Assembly: GCA_905206365.1 (NCBI GenBank)
Contig: CAJLHF010000022.1
Location: 1-33,081 of the forward strand
Length of the DNA stretch: 33,081 nt
Reading direction: 5' to 3'
DNA from: an uncultured Sutterella sp.
Lineage (GTDB): Bacteria; Pseudomonadota; Gammaproteobacteria; Burkholderiales; Burkholderiaceae_F
Below, piece after piece: positions 7,831-15,219 of the stretch; within the stretch, counting starts at the first letter, position 1, and each line of letters begins with the position of its first letter. A program made the translations under genes and the position numbers. The notes beneath the pieces are model-generated. The model searched no databases. It was not told the origin of the DNA and saw only the letters and a program-made list of their open reading frames with translations.

Positions 7831-7866
7831 AAAAAAGGGCGACCGGCAGGTCGTCCCTTTTTTTGA
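7831..7866. terminator. Bidirectional terminator between yaeQ and the cyd operon
   Basis: A run of A, then GGGCGACC, a GGCA loop, GGTCGTCCC and a run of seven T. The stem has one bulged base. A and T runs on both flanks let it work for yaeQ (plus) and for the haemoglobin-ending cyd operon (minus). Confidence 0.85.
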
Positions 7867-7888
7867 GGCCGATCGGCTCGGGAACGCT

Positions 7889-8275
7889 TCAGGCGTTGCG
7901 CAGGCTTTCCGCCATGTGCGTGAAGAGCCCGTCAAGACGAAGCATCAGTTCTTCGTCTTCGACCGTGGCACGAAGCGCCTGACGCATACACAGAACCCAG
8001 GATTCGGCCATTTCGCCTGTAATGGGGATGGAACGATGCGACTCCCGTAGCATCGGCATGCCGTGGCGCTCCAGGTAGAGCGCCGGGCCGCCGAGCCAGC
8101 CGGAGAGGAATTCGTTCATGCGTTCTTCGTAACGCTCGAGACCGTTCACGTAAAGCGCACACAGGGGGGCATAGTCGGGCGTCGTCGCGAGCGCGTCGAG
8201 ATAGGCCGAAACCAAACGCTTGATGCCCTCGGCACCGCCGAGGCGGTCGTAGAGCGTGGAAGCGGGTTCGCTCAT
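7889..8275 (-). CDS. Group II truncated haemoglobin
   Basis: A 128-residue globin of the 2-on-2 type (trHbO/YjbI-like). It has YDRLGG (9-14), a 2-on-2 core ending in FLSGWLGGPALYLERHG (56-72), and MLRESHRSIPI where His80 is the proximal haem ligand. Trp93 sits at the group II G8 position, and WVLCMRQAL follows. The family binds O2, NO or peroxide, with roles in oxygen handling or NO detoxification. The ATG lies 4 bases after the ybgE stop, with AAGGA just before it, so it is the last gene of the cytochrome bd operon. That placement suggests it supports or protects the oxidase at low oxygen. The exact chemistry cannot be read from sequence. Confidence 0.93.
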   Translation of the reverse strand: MSEPASTLYDRLGGAEGIKRLVSAYLDALATTPDYAPLCALYVNGLERYEERMNEFLSGWLGGPALYLERHGMPMLRESHRSIPITGEMAESWVLCMRQALRATVEDEELMLRLDGLFTHMAESLRNA

Positions 8276-8279
8276 GCGC

Positions 8280-8564
8280 TCATCCTTCGAAGACGAACCA
8301 GGCCCCGGCGGCCATCAGCGCCCAGGCCACCCAGGGAGAGAACACGCCGCGAAGCCAACGATTTCGGGGCGTGAAACCCAACCCGTATACCCAGGCCGAA
8401 CTCATGCCAAGCAGCATCAGAACGAGCGCGCCGTGGCTCACGCTCGTCGAATCTTCGGCAATGGCCCGGGGATAAAGGACGATAAGCGTTGCCAGGAGCA
8501 GAGCGACAATAAAAGAGAGCGTGCGCAAGAGGCCTCCTCCCCCGACGGATGCGGGTTTACTCAT
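8280..8564 (-). CDS. ybgE: cyd operon membrane protein YbgE
   Basis: A 94-residue protein with three predicted membrane helices. It matches YbgE: an LRTLSFIVALLLA stretch at about 13-25, the HGALVLMLLGMSSAWVYGLG segment (44-63), then FTPRNRW and GVFSPWVAWAL. YbgE (sometimes CydE) is a common accessory encoded after cydAB; its role is not settled. The start ATG lies inside the end of cydX and overlaps it by eight bases (ATGAGTAA), so the two are translationally coupled. The haemoglobin gene follows four bases later. Confidence 0.88.
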   Translation of the reverse strand: MSKPASVGGGGLLRTLSFIVALLLATLIVLYPRAIAEDSTSVSHGALVLMLLGMSSAWVYGLGFTPRNRWLRGVFSPWVAWALMAAGAWFVFEG

Positions 8565-8646
8565 CGCGGCGCGAGACGACGGTTTCGATGGTCGCTGCAA
8601 GCAGGATGGCAAAGCCGAGACCGGTGATCCAATAGAAGTAGGACAT
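8557..8646 (-). CDS. cydX: Cytochrome bd small subunit CydX (29 aa)
   Basis: A 29-codon gene read from ATG at 8646 to TAA at 8557-8559, starting MSYFYWITGLGFAILLAAT and ending SRRDE. It has the CydX form: a short aromatic N terminus (M-x-YF-x-W), a G, one membrane helix and an acidic residue near its end. CydX stabilises the haems of the CydAB oxidase in the inner membrane. An AAGGA site lies about 8 bases upstream. It sits between cydB and ybgE exactly where the family is expected. It is shorter than the E. coli protein (37 aa), mainly at the C terminus. Confidence 0.85.
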   Translation of the reverse strand: MSYFYWITGLGFAILLAATIETVVSRRDE

Positions 8647-8671
8647 CGTCGTATTCCTTGTTTCCGTAGTC

Positions 8672-8700
8672 TCGTCCGAAGCCGCTCTGGCTTCGGACGA
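8672..8700 (-). promoter_or_regulatory. Strong hairpin between cydB and cydX
   Basis: A 12-bp perfect stem TCGTCCGAAGCC/GGCTTCGGACGA with a 5-base loop in the 62-base gap between cydB and cydX. No U-tract follows on either strand. A role in mRNA stability, 3' protection of cydAB or partial attenuation is more likely than full termination. Confidence 0.6.
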
Positions 8701-8708
8701 AGGGTTCA

Positions 8709-9848
8709 TCAGTAGAGACTGTGCGAGTTCTTCTCGATGTAGCTCGAGGTGAGCTTGCCGCTCATGACACGATAGGCCCAGGACGTGTAGAAGAGCACGA
8801 GGGGCAGGAAGATGAGCGTGACGAAGAACATGATTTCAAGCGTCAGTTGCGAGCTCGTGCAGTCCCAGAGCGTGAGGCCGGCCTGGGGCATCGTCGAGGA
8901 GGGCATCACGAACGGGAACATCGAGACGAGCGGCGTCAGGATGATGCCGAGCAGAGCGATGCTCGAGAGCACGAAGGCCAGGCCCGCACGGTTTGCGCGG
9001 ATCATGAGTGCGCCGCCGATCGTGCCGAGGATGCCGAGTGCCGGAACGAGCCAGAGCACGGGAAGGTCGGCATAGTTGCGGAACCAGGCGCCCGAGACGA
9101 CCTCGACGGTCTTCAAGAGCGGATTGGCTGGACCGGCCGGGTCGAGACCCGCTGTAGCCACGTAGCCGTCGATGCCCGCATAGGTCCACACGCCGCCGAG
9201 CACGAAGAGCACGGCCGAGAGGAGCCCCGTGAGGAACGCCGTGTTGCGGGCTCGTGCCTGCAGAGCGCCTTCCGTACGAAGTACCAGATAGTTGGCGCCG
9301 TGGAAGACGATCATGATGAGCGAGAGCACGCCGCAGAGCAGGCCGAACGGGTTGAGCAGACCGAAGAAGTTCCCCGTGTAGATCGGACGCATCGTTTCGT
9401 CGATGTGGAAGGGAACGCCTTGCAGGAGGTTACCGAAAGCCACGCCGAAGATGATCGGGGGAACGGCAGAGCCGAAGAAGAGCGCCCAGTCCCAGTTGCC
9501 GCGCCACGAGGCGCCTTCGAGCTTGCTGCGGAAGTCGAAAGCGACCGGGCGGAAGATGAGCGCCGCAAGCACGACGAGCATCGCCCAGTAAAAGCCCGAG
9601 AACGCGGCCGCGTACATCATCGGCCAGGCCGCGAACATGGCGCCGCCCCCAGTGATGAGCCAGACCTGGTTGCCGTCCCAGTGCGGGGCGACGGAGTTGA
9701 TCATGACGCGGCGTTCGTTGTCGTCCTTGCCGAGGAAGGGAAGGAGCGTGCCGACGCCCATGTCGTGGCCGTCCATGATGGCGAACCCGATGAGAAGGAC
9801 GCCGATGAAGAGCCACCAGATGACCTTCAGGATTTCATAGTCGATCAT
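8709..9848 (-). CDS. cydB: Cytochrome bd quinol oxidase subunit II
   Basis: A 379-residue integral membrane subunit that, with CydA, oxidises quinol and reduces O2 to water. Conserved segments: FAIMDGHDMGVGTLLPFLG (22-40), APHWDGNQVWLITGGGAMFA at about 54-73, RPVAFDFRSK near 100-109, and an end LTLWDCTSSQLTL followed by TSWAYRVM. The length equals E. coli CydB. The ATG has GGGAG 9-10 bases upstream and lies 21 bases after the cydA stop. The C terminus ends SHSLY. CydB is needed for assembly of the haem-bearing complex. Confidence 0.96.
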   Translation of the reverse strand: MIDYEILKVIWWLFIGVLLIGFAIMDGHDMGVGTLLPFLGKDDNERRVMINSVAPHWDGNQVWLITGGGAMFAAWPMMYAAAFSGFYWAMLVVLAALIFRPVAFDFRSKLEGASWRGNWDWALFFGSAVPPIIFGVAFGNLLQGVPFHIDETMRPIYTGNFFGLLNPFGLLCGVLSLIMIVFHGANYLVLRTEGALQARARNTAFLTGLLSAVLFVLGGVWTYAGIDGYVATAGLDPAGPANPLLKTVEVVSGAWFRNYADLPVLWLVPALGILGTIGGALMIRANRAGLAFVLSSIALLGIILTPLVSMFPFVMPSSTMPQAGLTLWDCTSSQLTLEIMFFVTLIFLPLVLFYTSWAYRVMSGKLTSSYIEKNSHSLY

Positions 9849-9869
9849 GTTGAAATTCTCCCGAAGCGT

Positions 9870-11420
9870 TTAATTTCGTTCAAAGTGGTAGCGACCGGTG
9901 CCGAGCGAGCTCGGCCCCTTGCGACCGAAGCGCACCATGAGCCAGAGCTCGACGACGAGCAACGCGCTGTAGAGCACGACAAAGCCGATCAGAGAGCCCA
10001 AGACTTCGCCCGAAGAGAGGGACGAAACGGAGAGATGCGTCGGAAGGACGTTGTAGATAGTCCAGGGCTGACGGCCATATTCGGCGACGAACCAACCGGC
10101 TTCGCAGGCGAGCCACGGAAGCGGCAGGCCGAGCACGGCGAGCTTGAGGAACCAGGGACTCGATTCGAGCTTGCCTTTGACGCCGAGCACGATGCCGGCC
10201 AGGAAGATGAAGAGCATGACCATGCCGCAGCCGACCATCAGACGGAAGGCCCAGAACATGGGAGCAACGCTCGGGATCGTCGAACGGGCGGCTTCCTGAA
10301 TCATTTCGGGCGTCGCGTTGGCGATGTCGTCCGTGCGAGACTTCAGGAGCAGACCGAAGCCGAGGTCCTGCTGAACGGCGCGAAATTCGTCGCGAAGCGC
10401 TTCGTTCTTCGGATCCTTGCGGAGCTTTTCGAGGGCGACCACGGCCTTCTGACCGTTCTGGATGCGTTCGACCGCCTGAGCTTCAAGCTGGTTGATGCCC
10501 GGGATTTCCGTCGAAAGCGAACGCGTCCCGATGATGCCGAAGAGCCACGGGAAGTCGATCTGCGCGTGGTTGGTGCGGGCTTCCTGATCGGGAATCGCAA
10601 AGAGCGTCATCGGAGCCGGAGCTTCGTGCGTGTCCCAAATGGCTTCCATGGCGGCGATCTTCGTCGGCTGGTCGCGCGTGACGAGATAGCCCGATTCGTC
10701 GCCCATGTGAACGGTCATGACCGAGGCCACGAGACCGAACACTGCCGCAAGACGCAAGGAGGCCTTGGCGAACTGCACGTCCTGACGGCGAAGCAGGTAG
10801 TAGGCGGAAACAGCCATCACGAAGAAAGCGCCCGTCATATAGCCGCCCGAAATCGTGTGGACGAACTTCGCCTGAGCCCATTCGCTCGAAACGACGGCCC
10901 AGAAATCCACCATTTCCATGCGCATCGTTTCAAAGTTGAACTCGGCGCCGACGGGATTCATCATCCAGGCGTTGGCCACGAGAATCCAGAGCGCGGAAAG
11001 GTTCGAACCGAGCGCCATGAGGAACGTGGCGAGCAGGTGCTTGCCCTTCGAGAGGCGATCCCAACCGAAGAAGAAAAGGCCGATGAAGGTCGATTCAAGG
11101 AAGAAGGCCATCAGACCTTCGATGGCGAGCGGCGCACCGAAGATGTCGCCCACGTAGTGGGAGTAATAAGCCCAGTTTGTGCCGAATTGGAACTCCATCG
11201 TGATGCCAGTGGCGACGCCGAGGGCGAAGTTGATGCCGAAGAGCTTGCCCCAGAAGCGGGTCATGTCTTTGTACACTTCCTTGCCCGTGATGACGTAGGT
11301 TGCTTCCATCACGACGAGCATGAAGGAGAGCCCAAGCGTCAGGGGCACGAAAAGGAAGTGGTACATCGCGGTCAGCGCAAATTGCAAGCGTGACAGGTCA
11401 ACAAGATCAGAGGGGATCAT
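9870..11420 (-). CDS. cydA: Cytochrome bd quinol oxidase subunit I
   Basis: A 516-residue subunit carrying all three haems. Ligands align with E. coli numbering plus two: His21 (b595), Glu101 and Glu109 (proton/haem d region), His188 and Met395 (b558). The quinol-binding Q-loop is the long form (about residues 240-385), and the GRQPW motif is present near residue 448. The start ATG has GGAG 6 bases upstream. It is preceded by cydP and followed by cydB. A high-affinity oxidase of this kind serves microaerobic respiration and oxygen scavenging in otherwise anaerobic bacteria. Confidence 0.97.
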   Translation of the reverse strand: MIPSDLVDLSRLQFALTAMYHFLFVPLTLGLSFMLVVMEATYVITGKEVYKDMTRFWGKLFGINFALGVATGITMEFQFGTNWAYYSHYVGDIFGAPLAIEGLMAFFLESTFIGLFFFGWDRLSKGKHLLATFLMALGSNLSALWILVANAWMMNPVGAEFNFETMRMEMVDFWAVVSSEWAQAKFVHTISGGYMTGAFFVMAVSAYYLLRRQDVQFAKASLRLAAVFGLVASVMTVHMGDESGYLVTRDQPTKIAAMEAIWDTHEAPAPMTLFAIPDQEARTNHAQIDFPWLFGIIGTRSLSTEIPGINQLEAQAVERIQNGQKAVVALEKLRKDPKNEALRDEFRAVQQDLGFGLLLKSRTDDIANATPEMIQEAARSTIPSVAPMFWAFRLMVGCGMVMLFIFLAGIVLGVKGKLESSPWFLKLAVLGLPLPWLACEAGWFVAEYGRQPWTIYNVLPTHLSVSSLSSGEVLGSLIGFVVLYSALLVVELWLMVRFGRKGPSSLGTGRYHFERN

Positions 11421-11459
11421 GAGGACTCCAGATGTTGTGATGTGAGGAAAAACGAGAGA

Positions 11460-11675
11460 TCAGGATCGTCCCGTTCGGGTCGCGGGGGCCTTCGAATTGT
11501 CAGCGCTTGAGAACATCAACTCGTCCATACGGTCGGGCGTGACCGTCGTACGGTGCTCGGGACTGAAAAAGAAGTACCAGAGGCAGAAGATGAAGAGAAG
11601 CTTGCACGCCAGAACGATCGCGATCTCCAGAATGAGACGCGGTTGGCGTTTCTTGGTGGTTGGGGCGACAGTCAT
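11460..11675 (-). CDS. cydP: Cytochrome oxidase putative small subunit CydP
   Basis: A 71-residue single-span membrane protein, start MTVAPTTKKRQPRL. It has the CydP pattern: RLILEIAIVLACK, a membrane helix, then FFFSPEHRTTVTPDRMDELM. CydP genes typically sit directly before cydA, as here (39-base gap). The family is assigned as a putative bd-oxidase small subunit on genomic context; its biochemical role is unproven. No strong ribosome site is visible, and an in-frame start further upstream (for example MAQSS) cannot be excluded. The Ser/Thr/Arg-rich tail after residue 55 is additional to the core. Confidence 0.8.
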   Translation of the reverse strand: MTVAPTTKKRQPRLILEIAIVLACKLLFIFCLWYFFFSPEHRTTVTPDRMDELMFSSADNSKAPATRTGRS

Positions 11676-11699
11676 GCGTGGAAAATTGAAGGCATCTAT

Positions 11700-11851
11700 T
11701 GATGACTGCGCCATATTAGCGAGGACTATGCGGATATTGGCGTCGCGTCGAGGTGTTTCTTGTTGTTGCAACTCGTTTGAGAACGACATACCGTTAGAAT
11801 GACTGCCAACTCTGGCATATGGCAGTGACAGAAATGGCTTTGGGCAGTGAA
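11700..11851. promoter_or_regulatory. Divergent control region with repeated TGACTGCC half-sites
   Basis: Between cydP and the divergent regulator the same 7-8 base motif recurs: TGACTGC at 11703, TGACTGCC at 11800-11807, its inverse GGCAGTGA at 11821-11828, and GGCAGTGA again at 11843-11850. The middle two form an inverted repeat (ACTGCCA/TGGCAGT). The last two are 22 bases apart, about two helical turns. A TAGAAT at 11795-11800 is a possible -10 for the regulator. This looks like an operator array, probably for the adjacent regulator. Confidence 0.5.
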
Positions 11852-13093
11852 ATGACCATGCTCCTCGACGCGATCGAGGAGGCTCGGATCCTCGTGCGCG
11901 AGGACCTGACGGTGGCGTACGCAAATCGGGCGTTCCGGCGTCGGTACGGGATCAAAGGCGCGACCGGACGGCGCTGTCACGAGGTGCTGTTCCACGAGGT
12001 GAGGTCCTGCGCCGAGTGTGGAGAGGCGTGTCCGGTGCAAAAAGCGTTTGTCACGGGAGTGCCCGTTCGCGAGGTGCAGCACCGGTTCGTGCCCGGAGGC
12101 GAGCGTTTCGTGGAGCTGACTGCCACGCCTCTTTTGCGCGCCGACGGATCGATCGCCTGCGTCATGGAAACGGTGGTCGAGCAAAGCGGCGTTCGCGGCC
12201 TTGTCGACGGTGCGGGTGTCGTGGCGCAGTCGGAGGCCGTTCGGGCCGTGCTCGGACGCATTGCTCGGGTCTGTGCCCGGGATACCGTCGTGCTCTTTAA
12301 GGGACCGGCCGGCACGGGCAAAGAGGTTTTCGCACGGTTTCTCCATGAAAATTCCCGGCGTGCCGCCATGGGTTTCGTGAAAATCGACTGTGCCGGTCTG
12401 ACCGTCGAATCGTTCGAGCGGGAGTTTTTCGGCACGTCCCGCGAACGGGGATTGCTCGACACGCTCCCGGGGGGCACGGTCTACTTCGACGAGGTTGCGG
12501 AGTTGCCGCTCGCCCTGCAAGTGCGTCTTCTCGACCTCATCGAGACGGGGCGCATGCGCGAAAGCGGTTCGGGCGTTGTTCGGGTGGCGGGGTTCCGCAT
12601 TCTCTGTTCGAGTCGCTTCGATTTGGCGCAACGCGTCCGCGAAGGGCGTTTCCGAAGCGATCTCTTTTATCGGCTCGGCGTTTTTACGGTGACGATTCCG
12701 CGCCTCAACGAGCGTCGCGAGGATATTGCGGAACTTGCGCGCCTCATGTTGCGCCGCGCTTCGCCCGACCGACCGATGGTGCTTTCGGAGGACGCCCTCG
12801 AGTTGCTCGTCAAGCGCGACTGGCCGGGCAACGTGCGGGAGTTCCTGTGTCTGCTTGAGCGCGCGGTGATTTCCGCCGAAGGACATCGAATCGAAGCCTC
12901 GGATATCGAAACGGTTTATCCGGACGCAACCAACGAGGGCTCGATTCCGCTTGTCGAATTCGCCGCTCGCTGGGAAGGATCCCGCAAAGCTCTGGCCGAA
13001 CGTCTCGGCATCAGTGAGCGAACGCTCTACCGAAGACTGCGCGAGGCTCAGGCCGACGCGCTTCAACCCGAGGAAGAAAAAGGCTCCCGATGA
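11819..13093 (+). CDS. PAS / AAA+ / Fis-type HTH regulator lacking GAFTGA
   Basis: A regulator of up to 424 residues. Residues 14-120 form a PAS-like sensor with a Cys cluster: Cys53, Cys64, Cys67 and Cys71 (C-x10-C-x2-C-x3-CP). The AAA+ domain has a Walker A GPAGTGKE (162-169), Walker B VYFDEV with Asp224-Glu225, and the RSDLFYRL arginine segment near 279-286. A Fis-type HTH (KALAERLGISERTLYRRLRE) ends it at about 389-408. The GAFTGA loop that contacts sigma-54 is absent: FFGTSRERG runs almost directly into LLDTLPGGTVYFDE. It therefore probably works without sigma-54, as TyrR does. Starts at residues 1, 6, 12 or 14 are all possible; none has a clear ribosome site. It diverges from the cyd operon, so redox- or oxygen-linked control of that operon is plausible. 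Confidence 0.85.
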   Translation: MAVTEMALGSEMTMLLDAIEEARILVREDLTVAYANRAFRRRYGIKGATGRRCHEVLFHEVRSCAECGEACPVQKAFVTGVPVREVQHRFVPGGERFVELTATPLLRADGSIACVMETVVEQSGVRGLVDGAGVVAQSEAVRAVLGRIARVCARDTVVLFKGPAGTGKEVFARFLHENSRRAAMGFVKIDCAGLTVESFEREFFGTSRERGLLDTLPGGTVYFDEVAELPLALQVRLLDLIETGRMRESGSGVVRVAGFRILCSSRFDLAQRVREGRFRSDLFYRLGVFTVTIPRLNERREDIAELARLMLRRASPDRPMVLSEDALELLVKRDWPGNVREFLCLLERAVISAEGHRIEASDIETVYPDATNEGSIPLVEFAARWEGSRKALAERLGISERTLYRRLREAQADALQPEEEKGSR

Positions 13094-14025
13094 CTACCGA
13101 TACGCAGTGCGATCTCCGTTTCCGTCTCGTGCCCGGCGAAGTTCGCGGTGAATTCGTTCGCGAGGGAGGAACGATTTCCTACGCCGTCGGGGGCGCTCCC
13201 GTCAAGCGTTCTCGAGGCGTCGTCGTCCTCGTTCACGGAGTGGCCTCGAATGGCAGTCGATGGGAGGAGTTTGCCGAAAAAAGTGCGTTGCGTTGCGATT
13301 GGACGCTCGTGCGGTTCGATTTGCGCGGACACGGCGCGAGCGAATGCAAAAAGCGCGCCGTCTTGGAAACGCACGCCGATGACATTCTGGAAATCCTCGA
13401 TCGGCTCGGAGCGCGCAAAGCCGTCCTGCTCGGGCACAGTCTCGGAGCCCAGGCGGCGATGCGGTTTGCGGCCATTTATCACGAACGGACGCGGGCGCTC
13501 GTGTTGCTCGATCCGCTCATCGACGAGGCGCTGACTCCCAAGGCGCTCAAGTTGCGCGCCCGACTGCCGATTCTGCACTTCGTCGAGCGGTGCGCCCGGT
13601 TCTGGAACGAGCTCGGGATCCGGCGGCGTCTTCCTGCGTATTCGTTGCGGGCTCACGACGAAAAGGCTCGACGGATGCTGGCAAAGGGCGGAGACGAACT
13701 CAAGGCGTTCGTCAAGGAATATTCGTCTCCGTTTGCGGATCTCAAACATATCCATACGGCCGACTACGCGCGCGATTTGATCGAAGTGGGGCGCCCCACG
13801 CCCGACCTGACGGAGCTTGGCATCCCGGTATTCGTCATCGCGTCGTCGCAGGGGACGTACACGGACGCGGCGCGTCTTTCGGCCTGGGCCCGAAAGCTTC
13901 CGGGGAGCCGGGTCGAAACGGTCGCCTGCTTTCACTGGCCGCTCACGGAGTGTCCCGAGGACGTGGACCATCGGATCACGAGCTGGTTGAACGGACCGTT
14001 GTCGCAGCAGGGGAAAGCGGAATGA
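13090..14025 (+). CDS. Alpha/beta-fold hydrolase
   Basis: A 311-residue hydrolase. The oxyanion segment is VLVHGVASNGSRW (47-59), strand and loop FDLRGHGAS follow, the nucleophile is Ser117 in GHSLGA, and the likely catalytic His is His282 in CFHWPL near the end. The acidic member is probably in the TYTDAARLS stretch. No signal peptide is seen, so it is cytoplasmic. Substrate unknown: esterases, lactonases and C-C hydrolases share this form. Its ATG overlaps the stop of the AAA+ regulator by four bases (ATGA), indicating translational coupling, and a strong terminator follows. The regulator may sense a compound this enzyme makes or removes, but that is inference. Confidence 0.85.
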   Translation: MTTDTQCDLRFRLVPGEVRGEFVREGGTISYAVGGAPVKRSRGVVVLVHGVASNGSRWEEFAEKSALRCDWTLVRFDLRGHGASECKKRAVLETHADDILEILDRLGARKAVLLGHSLGAQAAMRFAAIYHERTRALVLLDPLIDEALTPKALKLRARLPILHFVERCARFWNELGIRRRLPAYSLRAHDEKARRMLAKGGDELKAFVKEYSSPFADLKHIHTADYARDLIEVGRPTPDLTELGIPVFVIASSQGTYTDAARLSAWARKLPGSRVETVACFHWPLTECPEDVDHRITSWLNGPLSQQGKAE

Positions 14026-14032
14026 AGGAAAA

Positions 14033-14063
14033 GAAAAGGCCGACTCGACGAGTCGGCCTTTTC
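14033..14063. terminator. Bidirectional terminator after the hydrolase gene
   Basis: GAAAAGGCCGACTCG and CGAGTCGGCCTTTTC form a near-perfect palindrome around a central A. T-runs on both strands serve the hydrolase gene (plus) and the convergent DUF1801 gene (minus). Confidence 0.88.
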
Positions 14064-14085
14064 ACAATCGAAAGCGAACGGGCGA

Positions 14086-14580
14086 TCAGTTCTTGGCGGC
14101 TTCTGCTTCGTCTTCGTCGTGGGAAACGACGATGCGAACGATCGGGGGCGCCACGGCGGCGTCCTCTTCCTTAAGGCCCCAAACTTGAAGAAGTTCCTGT
14201 TGCGTCGGCGATTCGGAGGCCGGACGACCCTTGCGCAACTTGAGCGAGGCGCGCACGACTGTTTCCACGACGTCGAGGGGGAGGCAGTTAAGGTCCTGGA
14301 AGGCGACCAGTTGATGTTCGGCGTCGAGCCCCTTCCATTTGTTTTCAAAACCTTCGCAGGCGGCCTTTTCGGCGTAGTAGAAGACCAACGCTTTGTCGCG
14401 TGATTCCACGGCGAAGACGGGACCGCCGTCAAGCTCGTAGAACGCAAGGCCGAAGCGCATGCTTTCACGCACGCCGCGGGCGGATCGGCGAATCATGCTG
14501 CAGACTCGCGCCATTGCAACACGCCGGTCGTTCGGCAAACTCTGAAGGTACCCTCCGACCGTCGTAGCAGCTGGAACCAT
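14086..14580 (-). CDS. DUF1801 domain protein
   Basis: A 164-residue protein from MVPAATTVGGYLQSL. The DUF1801 (YdhG-like) core is visible: YLQSLPNDRRVAMARVCSMI, then RESMRFGLAFYELDGGPVF and a LVFYYAEK strand, over residues 10-75. After that comes a KW-GLD-HQLVAFQDL region and an acidic C terminus (DEDEAEAAKN). The ATG at 14580 is chosen because CGGGAG lies nine bases upstream; the in-frame ATG at 14589 directly abuts that site. Function of the family is unknown. It stands alone on the minus strand, downstream of the lipoprotein gene. Confidence 0.75.
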   Translation of the reverse strand: MVPAATTVGGYLQSLPNDRRVAMARVCSMIRRSARGVRESMRFGLAFYELDGGPVFAVESRDKALVFYYAEKAACEGFENKWKGLDAEHQLVAFQDLNCLPLDVVETVVRASLKLRKGRPASESPTQQELLQVWGLKEEDAAVAPPIVRIVVSHDEDEAEAAKN

Positions 14581-14724
14581 GGTTGTCATCTCCCGAATGA
14601 AGGTTGGCCGAACGTCTGCTCCGGCGTCACGGCAAAGGTCCAATTTTATCAAAACTAGCTTTGCCTCGGCAGGGAAGCGCCCGATTCGGGCTTCGTTCGC
14701 ACCGATCGGGATAAAGCGCGCGGC

Positions 14725-15219
14725 TCAGCGGTACAGAATCCAACGGGCGCGGAAAGGAACGGCGAGGTGCATGCCGCGCTGAGAGGCCGAGCAGACCGTA
14801 AGCGGCATGCCGCCTTCGGAACGACGCCGCTCGACGTAACGAATCGCGCGCAAAGCACCCCGTTCCGACGCGGACGAAACTTCAAAGAGCGCATCCTTCA
14901 GGTCGTTCGGGCTTTTTGCCATACCCTGGCGGATGATTTTCGCTTCGAGATGCGAGCCGTCCCGATGCGTGAGACCGAAATCGTTTTCAATTGTTGCCTC
15001 AATGCGGCCCGTCTCCGAGGTGAGCGACCCTTCGGGGCGCACGAACGCCCAGTAAAAACCCTCGGTGTCGTAGGTACATTCGAAGATCATCCGACCCTCG
15101 GCCTGCCAGCTGTAGACGGCCGTGGCGTCTTCCAGGGGATCGGGCTCGATCATGAGGGGAATCGAACAGCCCGCCAGCATCGCGGCGGCGAGAAGCGCGG
15201 GAACGAAGCGCAGTCGCAT
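14725..15219 (-). CDS. DUF3455 family lipoprotein
   Basis: A 164-residue protein with a lipoprotein signal peptide: MRLRFVPALLAAAMLAGC, where Cys18 of the LAGC lipobox would be lipidated. The mature part has the DUF3455 pattern: ECTYDTEGFYWAFVRPEGSL at about 47-66, a GSHLEAKI segment, and an end RYVERRRSEGGMPLTVCSAS then GMHLAVPFRARWILY. The family is found in proteobacteria and fungi without an assigned activity. Localisation is to the inner or outer membrane facing the periplasm. Ser19 does not suggest inner-membrane retention by the Asp+2 rule. Confidence 0.8.
   Translation of the reverse strand: MRLRFVPALLAAAMLAGCSIPLMIEPDPLEDATAVYSWQAEGRMIFECTYDTEGFYWAFVRPEGSLTSETGRIEATIENDFGLTHRDGSHLEAKIIRQGMAKSPNDLKDALFEVSSASERGALRAIRYVERRRSEGGMPLTVCSASQRGMHLAVPFRARWILYR

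Noticed and set aside
8721..11393. 890-codon open frame antisense to cydA and cydB
   Set aside because: It is a shadow of the two cyd genes: Glu/His/Arg/Asp-rich, low-complexity composition, no family match, and no ribosome site. GC-rich codon bias keeps the opposite frame open.
11726..13066. 446-codon open frame antisense to the AAA+ regulator
   Set aside because: No recognisable domain; the sense frame has Walker motifs and HTH.
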